Assembly: GCF_000003195.3 (NCBI RefSeq)
Contig: NC_012870.2
Coordinates: 40,015,233-40,079,232, forward strand
Direction: 5' to 3'
Origin: Sorghum bicolor
Taxonomy: Eukaryota; Streptophyta; Magnoliopsida; Poales; Poaceae
DNA length: 64,000 bases
In this document: positions 46,394 through 55,735 of the stretch, piece by piece
Numbering within the stretch: position 1 is the stretch's first letter
Layout: each line of letters opens with the position of its first letter
The notes under the pieces: generated by a model
What the model saw: only the letters and a program-made list of their open reading frames with translations
Told to the model about the DNA's origin: nothing
Databases searched by the model: none
Program-made: the position numbers and the translations under genes

Positions 46394-47894
46394 CCCTTTG
46401 CTCGCCCCTGAGCAAATAGCTAAACTCAGACGGATCAGGAGTTGCTTCGATGTTTTCTTTCCTGGCAGGCACACATGCTTTTACATAAAAATTCTTCCAG
46501 ATTAAAGTGAAGTGTTATGGAGTTTAGTACCTGCACTTAAATCTGAAGTAATCAAAAGACAAAATAGTTAAGTCAAGCACTATCCCTCCTGTCTATACTT
46601 CACCATTGTTCCAGAGTTTTTCATAAGTTTTCAAAATAAAACACAGAGTTCCCAGCAATGATTCTCAAGTCTCTCTATATGTGGTATTTGTGGATCCTTA
46701 CCATAATGTCACTTACCTATAGCTAATAGAATAATTAAGTGGAGCTCATAGGAGTGGAAAACAGCTCATACATATGTTGTCTAATCGAGCCATGGATCCA
46801 AAGGAACTTAACATATAATTAAATCAAGATGTGCATGTGTGATGGAGTAAATGATAGTGAAAATGCATAAGTGATAATAAAACTTAGTTCTCATTGCTCC
46901 TCATATTGCTATCTGTCCTCTTCTTTGATCTTTACTTTTGGAGAACATGGGCTATCTTTTCTTTCTCTTATTTTTTTTCAGGTGGGTAGTAGATACCCCT
47001 AATTCTACTGTCGGACACTTGTCCATTTTTTCCGCTCAAGTGGGCATCTTTGTACCCCTAATTCTACTTCAGACACTTGTCCATTTTTACCTCTCGTCTC
47101 ACTCTTTTTCTTTCTTTTTTCTTCGAGGTTCCGGGCACTTGCCCCTTTTTATTTCCTTGTATATTTTTGCATAACCCATGCCTCTTCTGCATTGAATCTT
47201 TTTAGAGAGAGAGAATAACAATACTTGGGACAGTGAGTGATAATATATTTTTAGCAATTTTAATGATTGATGAATGAATGCTGTGGTAGATGTGTGCAAG
47301 TGAATATCTTAATTTAACCACATGAAAAGCTCCTAAGGGTCTACACAGCTCGATCAAACTCAATGTAAATATAGTAAAAGATGTTATAGCAAGTATGGCT
47401 GTGGTAGGTAGTTTGTTATGCTAGGAACTCATCATGTGATTTGTAAGTTTTCAAAATAAATCTCTAGAACTTAGTGTAGTAGGAACAAGATAAACAGTGG
47501 CTCAACTTTATATCATGCCTTTCTCTTACCTAGACTTTAGTTTTATGCTTCCCAAAGATAGTAATTTTAGTTTCAGTAATTCCTGGAAGAACTCTAATAT
47601 AAAAGCTAGGTACTTGTAAGTAAGCAAACAGAGCAACTGTTCATCATTTCCATGTATATTTTTTTGGTCTTTTTGTTTTTTTAGAGATTAAACTTAGTAG
47701 AAAATTAAAACACACTTATCTACACACTCTTTTTATTTTGTTTTCATGTTTATAGAATGCAGTAACATTAAAGCAAGAAAATATTTATTTGGTTTTCTAA
47801 GTTTTTTTTTCTTTTTAAGATAAATTAAATACTAAGACAGAATAGAATAAATAAGAAGAGCAAATAGAAATTTACTTGATAAATTTGGGAGGAA
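46394..47894 (-). other. Element C non-coding 3' region with stem-loops
   Basis: About 1.5 kb separate the second ORF from the polypurine tract. The stem-loop set lies at 47013-47144: GGGCAAGTGCCC (47144-47133), GGACAAGTGTCT (47082-47071) and GGACAAGTGTCC (47024-47013), so one hairpin has been duplicated with about 58 bases of flank. Otherwise the region is AT-rich with no frame. Confidence 0.65.
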
Positions 47895-47907
47895 CTCCCC
47901 CAAGCTG
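47895..47907 (-). promoter_or_regulatory. Polypurine-like motif after the second ORF of C
   Basis: CAGCTTGGGGGAG on the minus strand lies 17 bases after the second ORF's stop codon, matching the tract at the 3' LTR except at the first base. Confidence 0.5.
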
Positions 47908-47923
47908 GATGTTGACGTCGGTC

Positions 47924-50028
47924 TTACCCGATGTTCCAGAACCGCATCATGGTTGTGATGTTGTCGTTCATTGTTGTTGTATCTTGTCTGAGCTCTTCTA
48001 CTGCAGCGGCATGGTCCTGGTTCCATTTTTGTTGCTCTTCCAGGAGTCTTCCATGTTCTGCTTGCGTGTTCTGGATGTCGAGGAGGGTGTTGTCGGTCCG
48101 AGTGAAGAAAGCACCGGCCTCTTGATAGTAGTCATTCGTGAAGGCGTAGGAGGCGTCGGAGTATCGTCCTGCATCAAATTGGGGCGGAGGTCTGGATCCT
48201 GAAGCTCCATATGGATCAGTGGAGTACCTGCCCGTATGAAAAGGCGGGTTTGTCCACTGGTGATCTTGGCTCTCCGGCCATGTCTCCTCTGTTGGCTCTT
48301 GTGGTTGTGCATGACGAGCCCATGGGTCTCGAAGGACTCGTGGATTGTAATCACAATAATGCAGGTGCGCTGCTTCTTCTGGTCCAGGGTCAGCTCCATA
48401 CCAAGTGCGTTCTCGGTGAGTGGTTATCCTTTCAGATGCCACTCGCTGTGGAGTTCTCTGGTTCACTGGTGTTGCTGCAATTTCAATCAAAAAGTTTTGC
48501 ACAGAGTAGAGGCCAAGGTTCGGGTTAGGTAACCGAATCTTGCCTTTATCATCATACAACATATACATTATATTTTCCTCTTTCTTTAACATCCGAGCTT
48601 GTCTAAATGTGTCATAGCCATGATAAATTCTTAATTCTTCTATGAAGTCCAATGATGAGTTTTCTAGTAAGTGAAGATTAGTGGCTAGACGAGTGATAAG
48701 TGAAGTACATCCCTTAGAAGCCAAGTTCTCGGAACATAGGGTACGTGGTACGGGAACGTGGTACGCGGTACGACATTCTCATAAACTATGCAACGTAGGG
48801 GGTATATAGCTTTGTCTCGTTCCTTTAAGTTGCGGAACGCGTTCCACTTTCTAAAAGAACGTGTTTGGGACGTAGTGGCTGACTCAGGTAGTTTTACGTG
48901 TTGTTTTGATCCAAATGAATTCGATTCCTAGCGTGATATAATTTACTATTGTATTTTTGTTTCATTTAGGGCTGTCCAACTCCAACTTTAAGGCTCATTG
49001 CAGGTCTAGGCCAATGAGTCAATCACCATCTAGATTTTTCGCCGACCGCTCACGGACGGGCACGACGCAGTATGCACACACACCACGAAGTTCCATAGTC
49101 GCTTGGGACTGACGTTCCTATGATTGCTTCTATATATGATTCGTGTTCCACCACATTTGGGAACGATGTTCCATGATGTTCCCGTTTCACGTTTCGGGAC
49201 GAAGTTCCCGGAACGGGGAACGTGGCCATGTTCCCGTACCCCGGCTGCTAAGGTACATCCTACTGGTCCCTGAAGACTAGGTATACTAAGCCAATGTGAA
49301 ACTAATAATGTAACAGGTAAAGTAGGTACTTTACTAATAGCAGCATATAAAAGTTGTAAATCTCCTACTCTTACTTTCCTAATATCATCGCGATAGAAAA
49401 GATTGTACCCAAGCCATTTGTGAAACATCCTGAGAGTGGGGTGTTCCATGTCACTGGTTCGGGCTTGACTGTAAAAATTATCTCTAGATATTTCTCTCCA
49501 AAACTGGTGTCTCTCAAAATTGGGTAAATCGGAGTCAATGTTTAGGATGCATCTTGAAGAGAAACCAAGATGGTCGCTCAGCTCTCTCCAAGATAACATA
49601 ATTTCTTGTTTGAAAATCCGAAAAATAATTCCCCCCTCATAGTATTGTAAAGTGCAAAGAAATTCGAGGGTGAGAAGACGAGAACCCAGCTCAGTTATAT
49701 TCCAAACATTTGTCCAACCCATCATTTGAAAAATTAAGTCAAATTCAGTGTCCATACCTGTTTCTCGTAGTAGGATTGGATCGATAGTAGGAGTGTGAAT
49801 GAAATCTTTGTTCTTCAATTGCTGATAAACTTCCTTCTCTCGTCGGGTCTTCAGTCCAAGGTCTCCTATCTTGAGAAGGACCTTGACTTGCTGGCCTGAT
49901 GAAGATGATGGAGCTTGTGTGGGTGTCGGATCGACGCTCATCTCTGATGGCTGTGAGGAGTGTCGGGTTGAACTCCTTGTACCAATGTTCTTGAGAGCCT
50001 TCCCTGCATTCTTCACCTTCTTAAACAT
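47924..50028 (-). CDS. Element C second ORF (Athila ORF1/env-position type), interrupted by a hAT-like element
   Basis: Two blocks, 50028-49261 and 48712-47924, join in frame when the 540-bp insertion and one 8-base duplication are removed, giving 518 codons. I choose the ATG at 50028 (MFKKVKNAGKALKNIG), since upstream codons lie beyond a splice-acceptor-like TTTTGTTTGCAG and lack an ATG. Block 1 has GMDTEFDLIFQMMGWTNVWN, ELGSRLLTLEFLCTLQYY and FKQEIMLSWRELSDHLGFS, typical of the ORF in the env position of grass Athila-like elements (possibly the ATHILA ORF1 family). Block 2 has a Pro/Gly-rich middle and a coiled-coil-like end (EHGRLLEEQQKWNQDHAA). I see no signal peptide or membrane span. 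Its function is unknown. Confidence 0.65.
48713..49252. mobile_element. hAT-like MITE in the second ORF of C
   Basis: The 540-base insert is flanked by GTACATCC at 48705-48712 and 49253-49260. Its ends are inverted: CTTAGAAGCCAAGTTCTCGG and, reversed, CTTAGCAGCCGGGGTACGGG. Eight-base duplications identify the hAT superfamily. Subterminal GTACG/GGGAACGTGG motifs repeat at both sides. There is no transposase. It is younger than element C. Confidence 0.85.
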
Positions 50029-50440
50029 CCTGCAAACAAAAGTTGGCAAAAACACAACTAGTGGAAAATGTGAGATAAAATGTTAGTGGTTAGCTGTCCG
50101 GGGTGTCAGTAGTCCAAGGGTTAATCGTTCAAGACAAGTTTCTATTTTAGTAGAGCCTCCCCCTAAACAACTTTTACTTCCGCTTGGACAGCGGGATCAC
50201 TATTTGCTAGGTGACAATCACTTTCTCAAAAGAACTCCAACCTTCCCTTCCACTCTCCTCTTTCTCTCTACTCTCTTCTCTTCACTACAAGAACTCCTTC
50301 TCGGGAAACTGAGATTTGTGTGGTTTTCTGAAGTGTTTGTGTGAAGAGAAGGGGAGCTGAAGGTGGCTTTTATAGGCTGAGCAGGGGACAGGGCGGGCGC
50401 CCAAGGTAGGTGGGCGGGCGCCCACTTGTGGTGTCCATCC
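50029..50440 (-). promoter_or_regulatory. Putative internal promoter, leader and splice acceptor for the second ORF of C
   Basis: On the minus strand, GGGCGCCCGCCC boxes at 50424-50412 and 50403-50391 (21-base step, as in the LTRs) are followed after 14 bases by CCTATAAAAG (50376-50367), a good TATA box. Then comes a CT/AG-rich leader and, at 50040-50030, TTTGTTTGCAG directly before the ORF's ATG. The layout suggests a separate spliced transcript for the second ORF. It also fits a promoter captured from elsewhere. Not tested. Confidence 0.5.
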
Positions 50441-50896
50441 TAGGTGTGCCTCCTCCACTTGCTTCCTTGCTTTGATCTCACGCAGAATAATGTTGTGTTG
50501 GTGGTGGTTGGACGGTGGAAAGATGTCAGGTGAGTGGAAACATATTGGTGGATGAAATTATGTGATGGGATATATGTGAGGTGAAGTGTATGACATGTGG
50601 GACCCAAAGAGTGTGGGTCATGCTTCTAGAAGATTAATATGATTAAATATAATGCAGGAAAATCTATGAGAATCGAAACTTATTGAAAATGATATTGGAA
50701 AATATTTTTGTGCCTCCATAATAATTAATAATATGGGTTGTTACACACCACGAATATTATTTATATGGGGCTTTTTGATTATTATAATTATGCTATGACT
50801 AATGCAAGAATTAATTATGCAATAATTTAAATATGAGAAAAATAATAATGCGGATAAATACCGATTTACCTTCCGGTGAGGGTTTGGGATTTTTAG
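50441..50896. other. Element C spacer between protease and internal promoter
   Basis: AT-rich, with no frame. Here other Ty3/Gypsy elements would carry reverse transcriptase, RNase H and integrase; no trace is seen. Confidence 0.6.
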
Positions 50897-50910
50897 GTCC
50901 CCCAAGCTGG
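50897..50910 (-). promoter_or_regulatory. Polypurine-like motif after gag-protease of C
   Basis: CCAGCTTGGGGGAC on the minus strand lies 13 bases after the protease frame's stop codon (50924). Confidence 0.45.
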
Positions 50911-50923
50911 ACCTCCAAATCTT

Positions 50924-52859
50924 TTAATCTTCTGAGTTTCCTTCCTCCGGAGATGGTGTCTCCAATGGTTCTTCATGAACTTCCTTTACTGTAGAGTCTC
51001 TCTCTGGTCTGGGTTTGAATGTGAAGTGTTCTTCTTGACCGTTTATGTTGAACTTGATTTCTCCTTTTCCGACATCAATGTGGGCATTGGCAGTGCTCAG
51101 AAATGGTCTTCCAAGGATGATGGATACTTTTGAGTCAGGACTCATGTCCAGTACTACGAAGTCTGATCTTGACTGGAATGTTCTCGGCGATGCCCAGTGG
51201 GTGTCGAAACGATTGATCCGCTAGTTGCAAGCACATTGATGTTGGTTCTAAAGTTGCATGATCAAGCTTTTTGTAGACTGATGCTGGCATCACACTGACA
51301 CTTGCTCCGAGATCACAAAGTGCATTGTTGAAGTGTTGGTTTCCAATTGAGCAATCAATAGTGGGGCATCCGGGGTCTTCCTTCTTCTTTGGTGGCTTAA
51401 TGAGGATGGCCGCACTACATTCTTCTGTCAGCTTGATAACCTCAGTGGTGGGCAGTGGTCTCTTCTTGTTAAGAATATCTCTGATGTACTTTGCATATGT
51501 AGGTACCTGTATGGCATCGAGCAGAGGTATGTTGACATATAATTTCTGAATGACCTCTACAAACTTACCAAACTGCTCATCCGACTGCAGTCCTCTGTTT
51601 CTTCTAGGAAATGGCAAATAGTTGGTGTCGTAAAAATCTTTCCTCATTTCTCCAGTTCTTGGTGGTTGGAGCAGATCTTCTGCTTCAACTGGGCTTTCTT
51701 CTTCTATCACTGCTGGTTGCACTGGTGCTGATGTTCTTTGTTTCTCTTTTGGGTATGGTGGATCTCTGGTGGCTTTGCCTCCTCTAATAGTTATATTCTT
51801 TACCTGCTCAATGTTAGTAGCAACAGGCAGTGCAGCAGCTATCTTTATTAATTTAAGCTCTACCCTTTTATTAAGTGTGTTTTGCTCATCAAAGGCAGTT
51901 AATAGAAATTCCATTTTATTGTGTATATCTTTTAGAGATGATTCATTTGTATCTAGCCTTTGTTTAACTTCATCATTAATTTTGGTTTGTTGAGCAATTA
52001 TCTCCTTTAATGAAAGTTGTTTGACAGTATTACCTGAATTCATACCTTTGCTATTGGGTTGACTTGAAGTTGGTTGATATTTGTATGCTGTCTCAATGGC
52101 CCTTTGATCTTCTTTGAACATGGCCCTCTGGTCAATCCAATGGAGCAAATTTTCCATCTTAGTTGATAATGCATTTACTTCTTCTGGTATTTCTTCAGTT
52201 TGATGACATTGTTGAGCTTTATCTTGGAACCAGCTTTGGTTTTCTGCTATCTTATCCAAAAGTATCTCTGCTTTTCCAGTTGTAAGCTCCAAGAATGATC
52301 CCTTCGCAGATGCATCTAGGCACTCACGAGTCTTCTGGGTTAATCCATGGTAGAAGGTCTGCATAAGTAACCATGTGGCCATTCCATGGTGAGGACAATC
52401 TGATATGTATCCTTGAAAACGCTCCCATGCTTCTGAAATGGCTTCTGTCTTCCGCTGTTGAAAACTGACAATATTTCCTCTTAAGGCAGTTGTTTTGCCT
52501 ATAGGGAAAAACTTTGATAGAAAGGCATCTGACAAGTTCGTCCAGTTGTTGATGTTATCTTGATGAGTGTAGAACCACTTCCTCACTTTTCCCTCTAGTG
52601 AGAATGGAAAAAGGCGAAGCAGTATGACGTCTTTGTCAACTCCATTGATGTGGATTGTGCTTCCAATCTCTAAGAAATTCTGCAAGTGTGCACTAGCATC
52701 TTCATGTGCCTTTCCACTGAATTGTGTAGCTTGTACCAAATTGATGAGGCTTGACTTGAGCTCAAACTCAGGTATTCCTTCTTCTACTACAAATCCTGGA
52801 CCAGTTAGAATGTTCTCAAGGCTTGGAGCAGAGAATTCTTGTAGGGTCTTCTGTGCCAT
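50924..52859 (-). pseudogene. gag: Element C gag-protease, one frameshift
   Basis: The gag frame opens at ATG 52859 (MAQKTLQEFSAPSLENI) and runs 574 codons to 51135. Residues about 45-165 are the Retrotrans_gag domain (RLFPFSLEGKVRKWFYTHQD, then FLSKFFPIGKTTALRGNI). A long linker contains coiled-coil-like Lys/Glu stretches. The retropepsin active site ALCDLGASVSVMP has its Asp at residue 516. A single-base indel near 51170, after NIPVKI, shifts the frame, and the protease end (VSIILGRPFLSTANAHIDVG) continues in the frame that stops at 50924. Gag would form particles and the protease would mature them, but this copy's protease is broken. No CCHC knuckle is visible. Confidence 0.8.
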
Positions 52860-53100
52860 AGCTTCAGCAATTGGTAGCTAGCTTCTTCTTCTCTTGATTG
52901 CTTTGGTTCTGATGATGAAGAGTTGAATGTATCCAAAGTCAATTCTGTTATACCCTGTATAAAAATATAAACATAGAAAAACAATAGGGTGAACCTGCCA
53001 AAGCAGCGGTGCCTTGTTATGATTCCTCACTTAGTAGCTGTTTTTATGCAATTATTTCTCTATAGTCTAGTCTAAAGTTTTATATGAATAACCTTGATTG
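52860..53100 (-). other. Element C leader before gag
   Basis: This is the untranslated stretch between the primer site and the gag start. The homologous leader of element D is at 57267-57529. Confidence 0.6.
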
Positions 53101-53576
53101 ATTTTCTGGCTTTCCTTAATATTACCCTTTTGTTCCCTTTAATGACTTATTCCTGAGACTCATATAATTCCTATAATCCCCGGCAACGGCGCCAGAAATG
53201 CTTGTTGACACTAGCTAACACCACTTAGATACTAGGTTGTCATCCCTAGCATGGCGCCAGAGTGTACGAAGGTATTTATAAATGTAAAGGCTCTTTAGAA
53301 AATAATCTATTCTATCCGCAAGCGCACAGATAAAACAGATTTTCTGGCTTTCCTTAATATTACCCTTTTGTTCCCTTTAATGACTTATTCCTGAGACTCA
53401 TATAATTCCTATAATCCCCGGCAACGGCGCCAGAAATGCTTGTTGACACTAGCTAACACCACTTAGATACTAGGTTGTCATCCCTAGCATGGCGCCAGAG
53501 TGTACGAAGGTATTTATAAATGTAAAGGCTCTTTAGAAAATAATCTATTCTATCCGCAAGCGCACAGATAAAACAC
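53101..53576 (-). repeat. 238-base tandem duplication across the primer site and LTR edge of C
   Basis: The unit 53101-53338 is repeated at 53339-53576. Each unit holds the leader, the primer site TGGCGCCGTTGCCGGGGA (complement at about 53176-53194 and 53414-53432) and the last 136 bases of the LTR. The true 5' LTR begins at 53441; the first unit leaves an extra LTR edge at 53203-53338. Confidence 0.9.
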
Positions 53577-54957
53577 CTCATTGTAGCATTTCACCAGGAT
53601 AAGTATTCCAGGTATCGTTATTTATAATTTTGCTCTAGGGATCTAAAGAAGATGGAATTAAATCAAAGGGGCAAAATCTATCAAGGCATAGACTAGAGAT
53701 AAACTTGCAAGAACATGATTACTAATGAGAAACTCGTCACACAGTCACTTACTTTAGCAGGGGGTAAACCATAAAGATAATGATAATAAAGTATAAGTTC
53801 ATGGGATAAAGAGCACAGCGATTAGAAAATAGACTACTCCTCATATATGTAGGTGATGTCGGATTAGCTAGAGAATGAATTCCAAGTTATCTACTAACTA
53901 CTAAGTCATAATCTACTCTAGTTATCTACAAGATCATATATAGCATAAAAGACTCTTCATTCATGTATAAGGAACATTGATAAAGTAAATCAGAACATCG
54001 CATGACTTACTCCACAATACCGGTTCTGCCTGTCCTATCAACGGAGGGTGGACTATATAAGAATCAACGAAGCTGTCACTATCGCGAACTACCACACGAC
54101 TCGGCCAATAGGATACATTTGCAGATAAATAACATCTAAGCACCACGCTCACATGTGATCTATCACCTAACTCCCTCGCGTCAAGAGCTAAGCGCTTTGC
54201 AAACTTATACATAAACTCATTATCAATCATAACTATATCAAATATAGAACTAGAGCAAACTAAGAACATAATAATTAGAGACATAATGCAATTAGAACAA
54301 TAGAATTAGAGAAAGATATGAATAATACCAATCTTTATTACCGAAGATCCGAATCCAGAGCGTAGTGCTCTACTTCTCTAATTGCTATCTAATCAAACCT
54401 CTAAACTTGAAGGATTAGGGAGTAGCTAATTCTAATTTTCTGTGGGAGAGAAGCTCTAAACCCTAACTTTGATGGCTACCTCTGAATAATGATTTCTCCT
54501 CTCTTCCTCCAGGGGCCAGGGGGTCTGGTTTTATAGTCCCCTCAAGTGAACGTGAGCCATTGGATCAAACCGACATAGATTGTATGGTTTAGATTGATCC
54601 TTTAGGTCGGTGGAGAGCTGTCCCGAAGCAGAGTCCTGATTGGCTTCCTGGCCAGGGCGGGCGCCCAAGGGGGGTGGGCGGGCGCCCAACTCCCGAGCCC
54701 GAATCACGTCCCGTTCGTTCCCGTGGCTTCTGGATCCTTCTAGATTGAGGAAAATTGCGCGGCACGTAATTATCTCGTTGTAAACATGACATGTGGGCCT
54801 TCTCTCTAGATTTTCTGATAAACCCCTGCAGAAATAGATAAACACCGAAGCTCGTGGAATTCTATCAGATAAAACCCTAATTCTAGATGTTTGTTTCATA
54901 TTGATCCTTTTTCATGTTTATTTGATTATTAATTTTAGTACTTAAGGACCGTCAACA
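53441..54957 (-). repeat. Element C 5' LTR
   Basis: The LTR is 1,517 bases, equal to the 3' LTR. GC boxes lie at 54655-54667 and 54676-54688, and the minus-strand TATA-like ACTATAAAACC at 54538-54528 is followed by the CCCCCTGGCCCCTGGAG motif. A 122-codon U3 frame lies at 54899-54531. Confidence 0.93.
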
Positions 54958-55735
54958 GCCAACGGATCTTTTGTTGAGGAGGCTTATAAATATGAGGTGG
55001 CCAGTTTTGCGGGGTTCTCTCAGTTGCACATTTGATTACTTGAGGCATACATTGAGCTAGAGAACACTCCCTCCACTCATCTCCTTGCTTGATTGCTAAT
55101 CTTAGTGAGATTGAGTGAGATTCAAGTGCATTGCATTAAGAGTTGCATCTAGTGGCACTTGATCCTTGAGTTTGCTGCGTATTTCTGGTTACTCTTGGGT
55201 GTTTTCTGATGCCCTAGATGGCTTGGAGCAGTGGAGGTGTTGTGCTCATGATTGGAGATTGTTTCGAGCCTCACCAAGTGATTTGTGAGGGGTTCTTGAG
55301 CCTTCCCCGTGGGAGATCGCAATTGGCTACTCTAGTGGATTGCTCATGGCTTGGAGGATCCCCATCTTGTGAGTGGATGTGCGGCACCCATTGAGGGTTT
55401 GGCTATGGATTGCCAATTAGCTCATGATCCATCAAGTGGGTGTATCACGACAATGAGGACTAGCTTGCCGGGAAGCAACTGAACCTCGGTAAAAAATCTT
55501 GTGTCCTCTCTTGCCGAGGATTCTCTTGTAATTATGATTGATTGACTGGTTATATATATCTACTCTACAATGTTGGTATAACAATCACTCCTCTCTCCTT
55601 TACTTATGTGCATACCTTGCTAGTGGTGTAGCTTGTTTAGCTTAGTTATCTTGTTTAGTAGTGTAGCTTGCTTCTAGTTGTGCTTTCTTGTAGTAACCTA
55701 GTGTTTAGATTTCTTGCTAGACTTGTGTAGGTGGC

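Larger units (their letters stand above)
44861..54957 (-). mobile_element. Element C: Athila-like LTR retrotransposon with gag-protease and a second ORF
   Basis: The duplication GCCAA lies at 44856-44860 and 54958-54962. Both LTRs are 1,517 bases (44861-46377 and 53441-54957) and nearly identical, so this is a young insertion. In minus orientation the order is 5' LTR, doubled primer site region, gag-protease, internal promoter, second ORF with a hAT-like insertion, stem-loops, polypurine tract and 3' LTR. No reverse transcriptase or integrase lies between protease and second ORF, so it is non-autonomous. Confidence 0.94.
35662..55735 (+). mobile_element. Unclassified LTR with CCGGACGC motifs, host of elements B, C and D
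   Basis: Three segments join when B and C are subtracted: 35662-35863, 43991-44860 and 54963-55735, about 1.85 kb. The left end reads TGAAAGCCCAAGTTTGG (boundary uncertain by several bases) next to the broken protease region. No coding part of this element is in the window and the right end is cut by element D. Low-copy genes are not seen. I take it as an LTR from its position and composition; the family is not recognised. Confidence 0.55.

Noticed and set aside
47876..48532. Plus-strand frames of about 100 codons opposite the second ORF of C
   Set aside because: Shadows of the minus-strand coding sequence.
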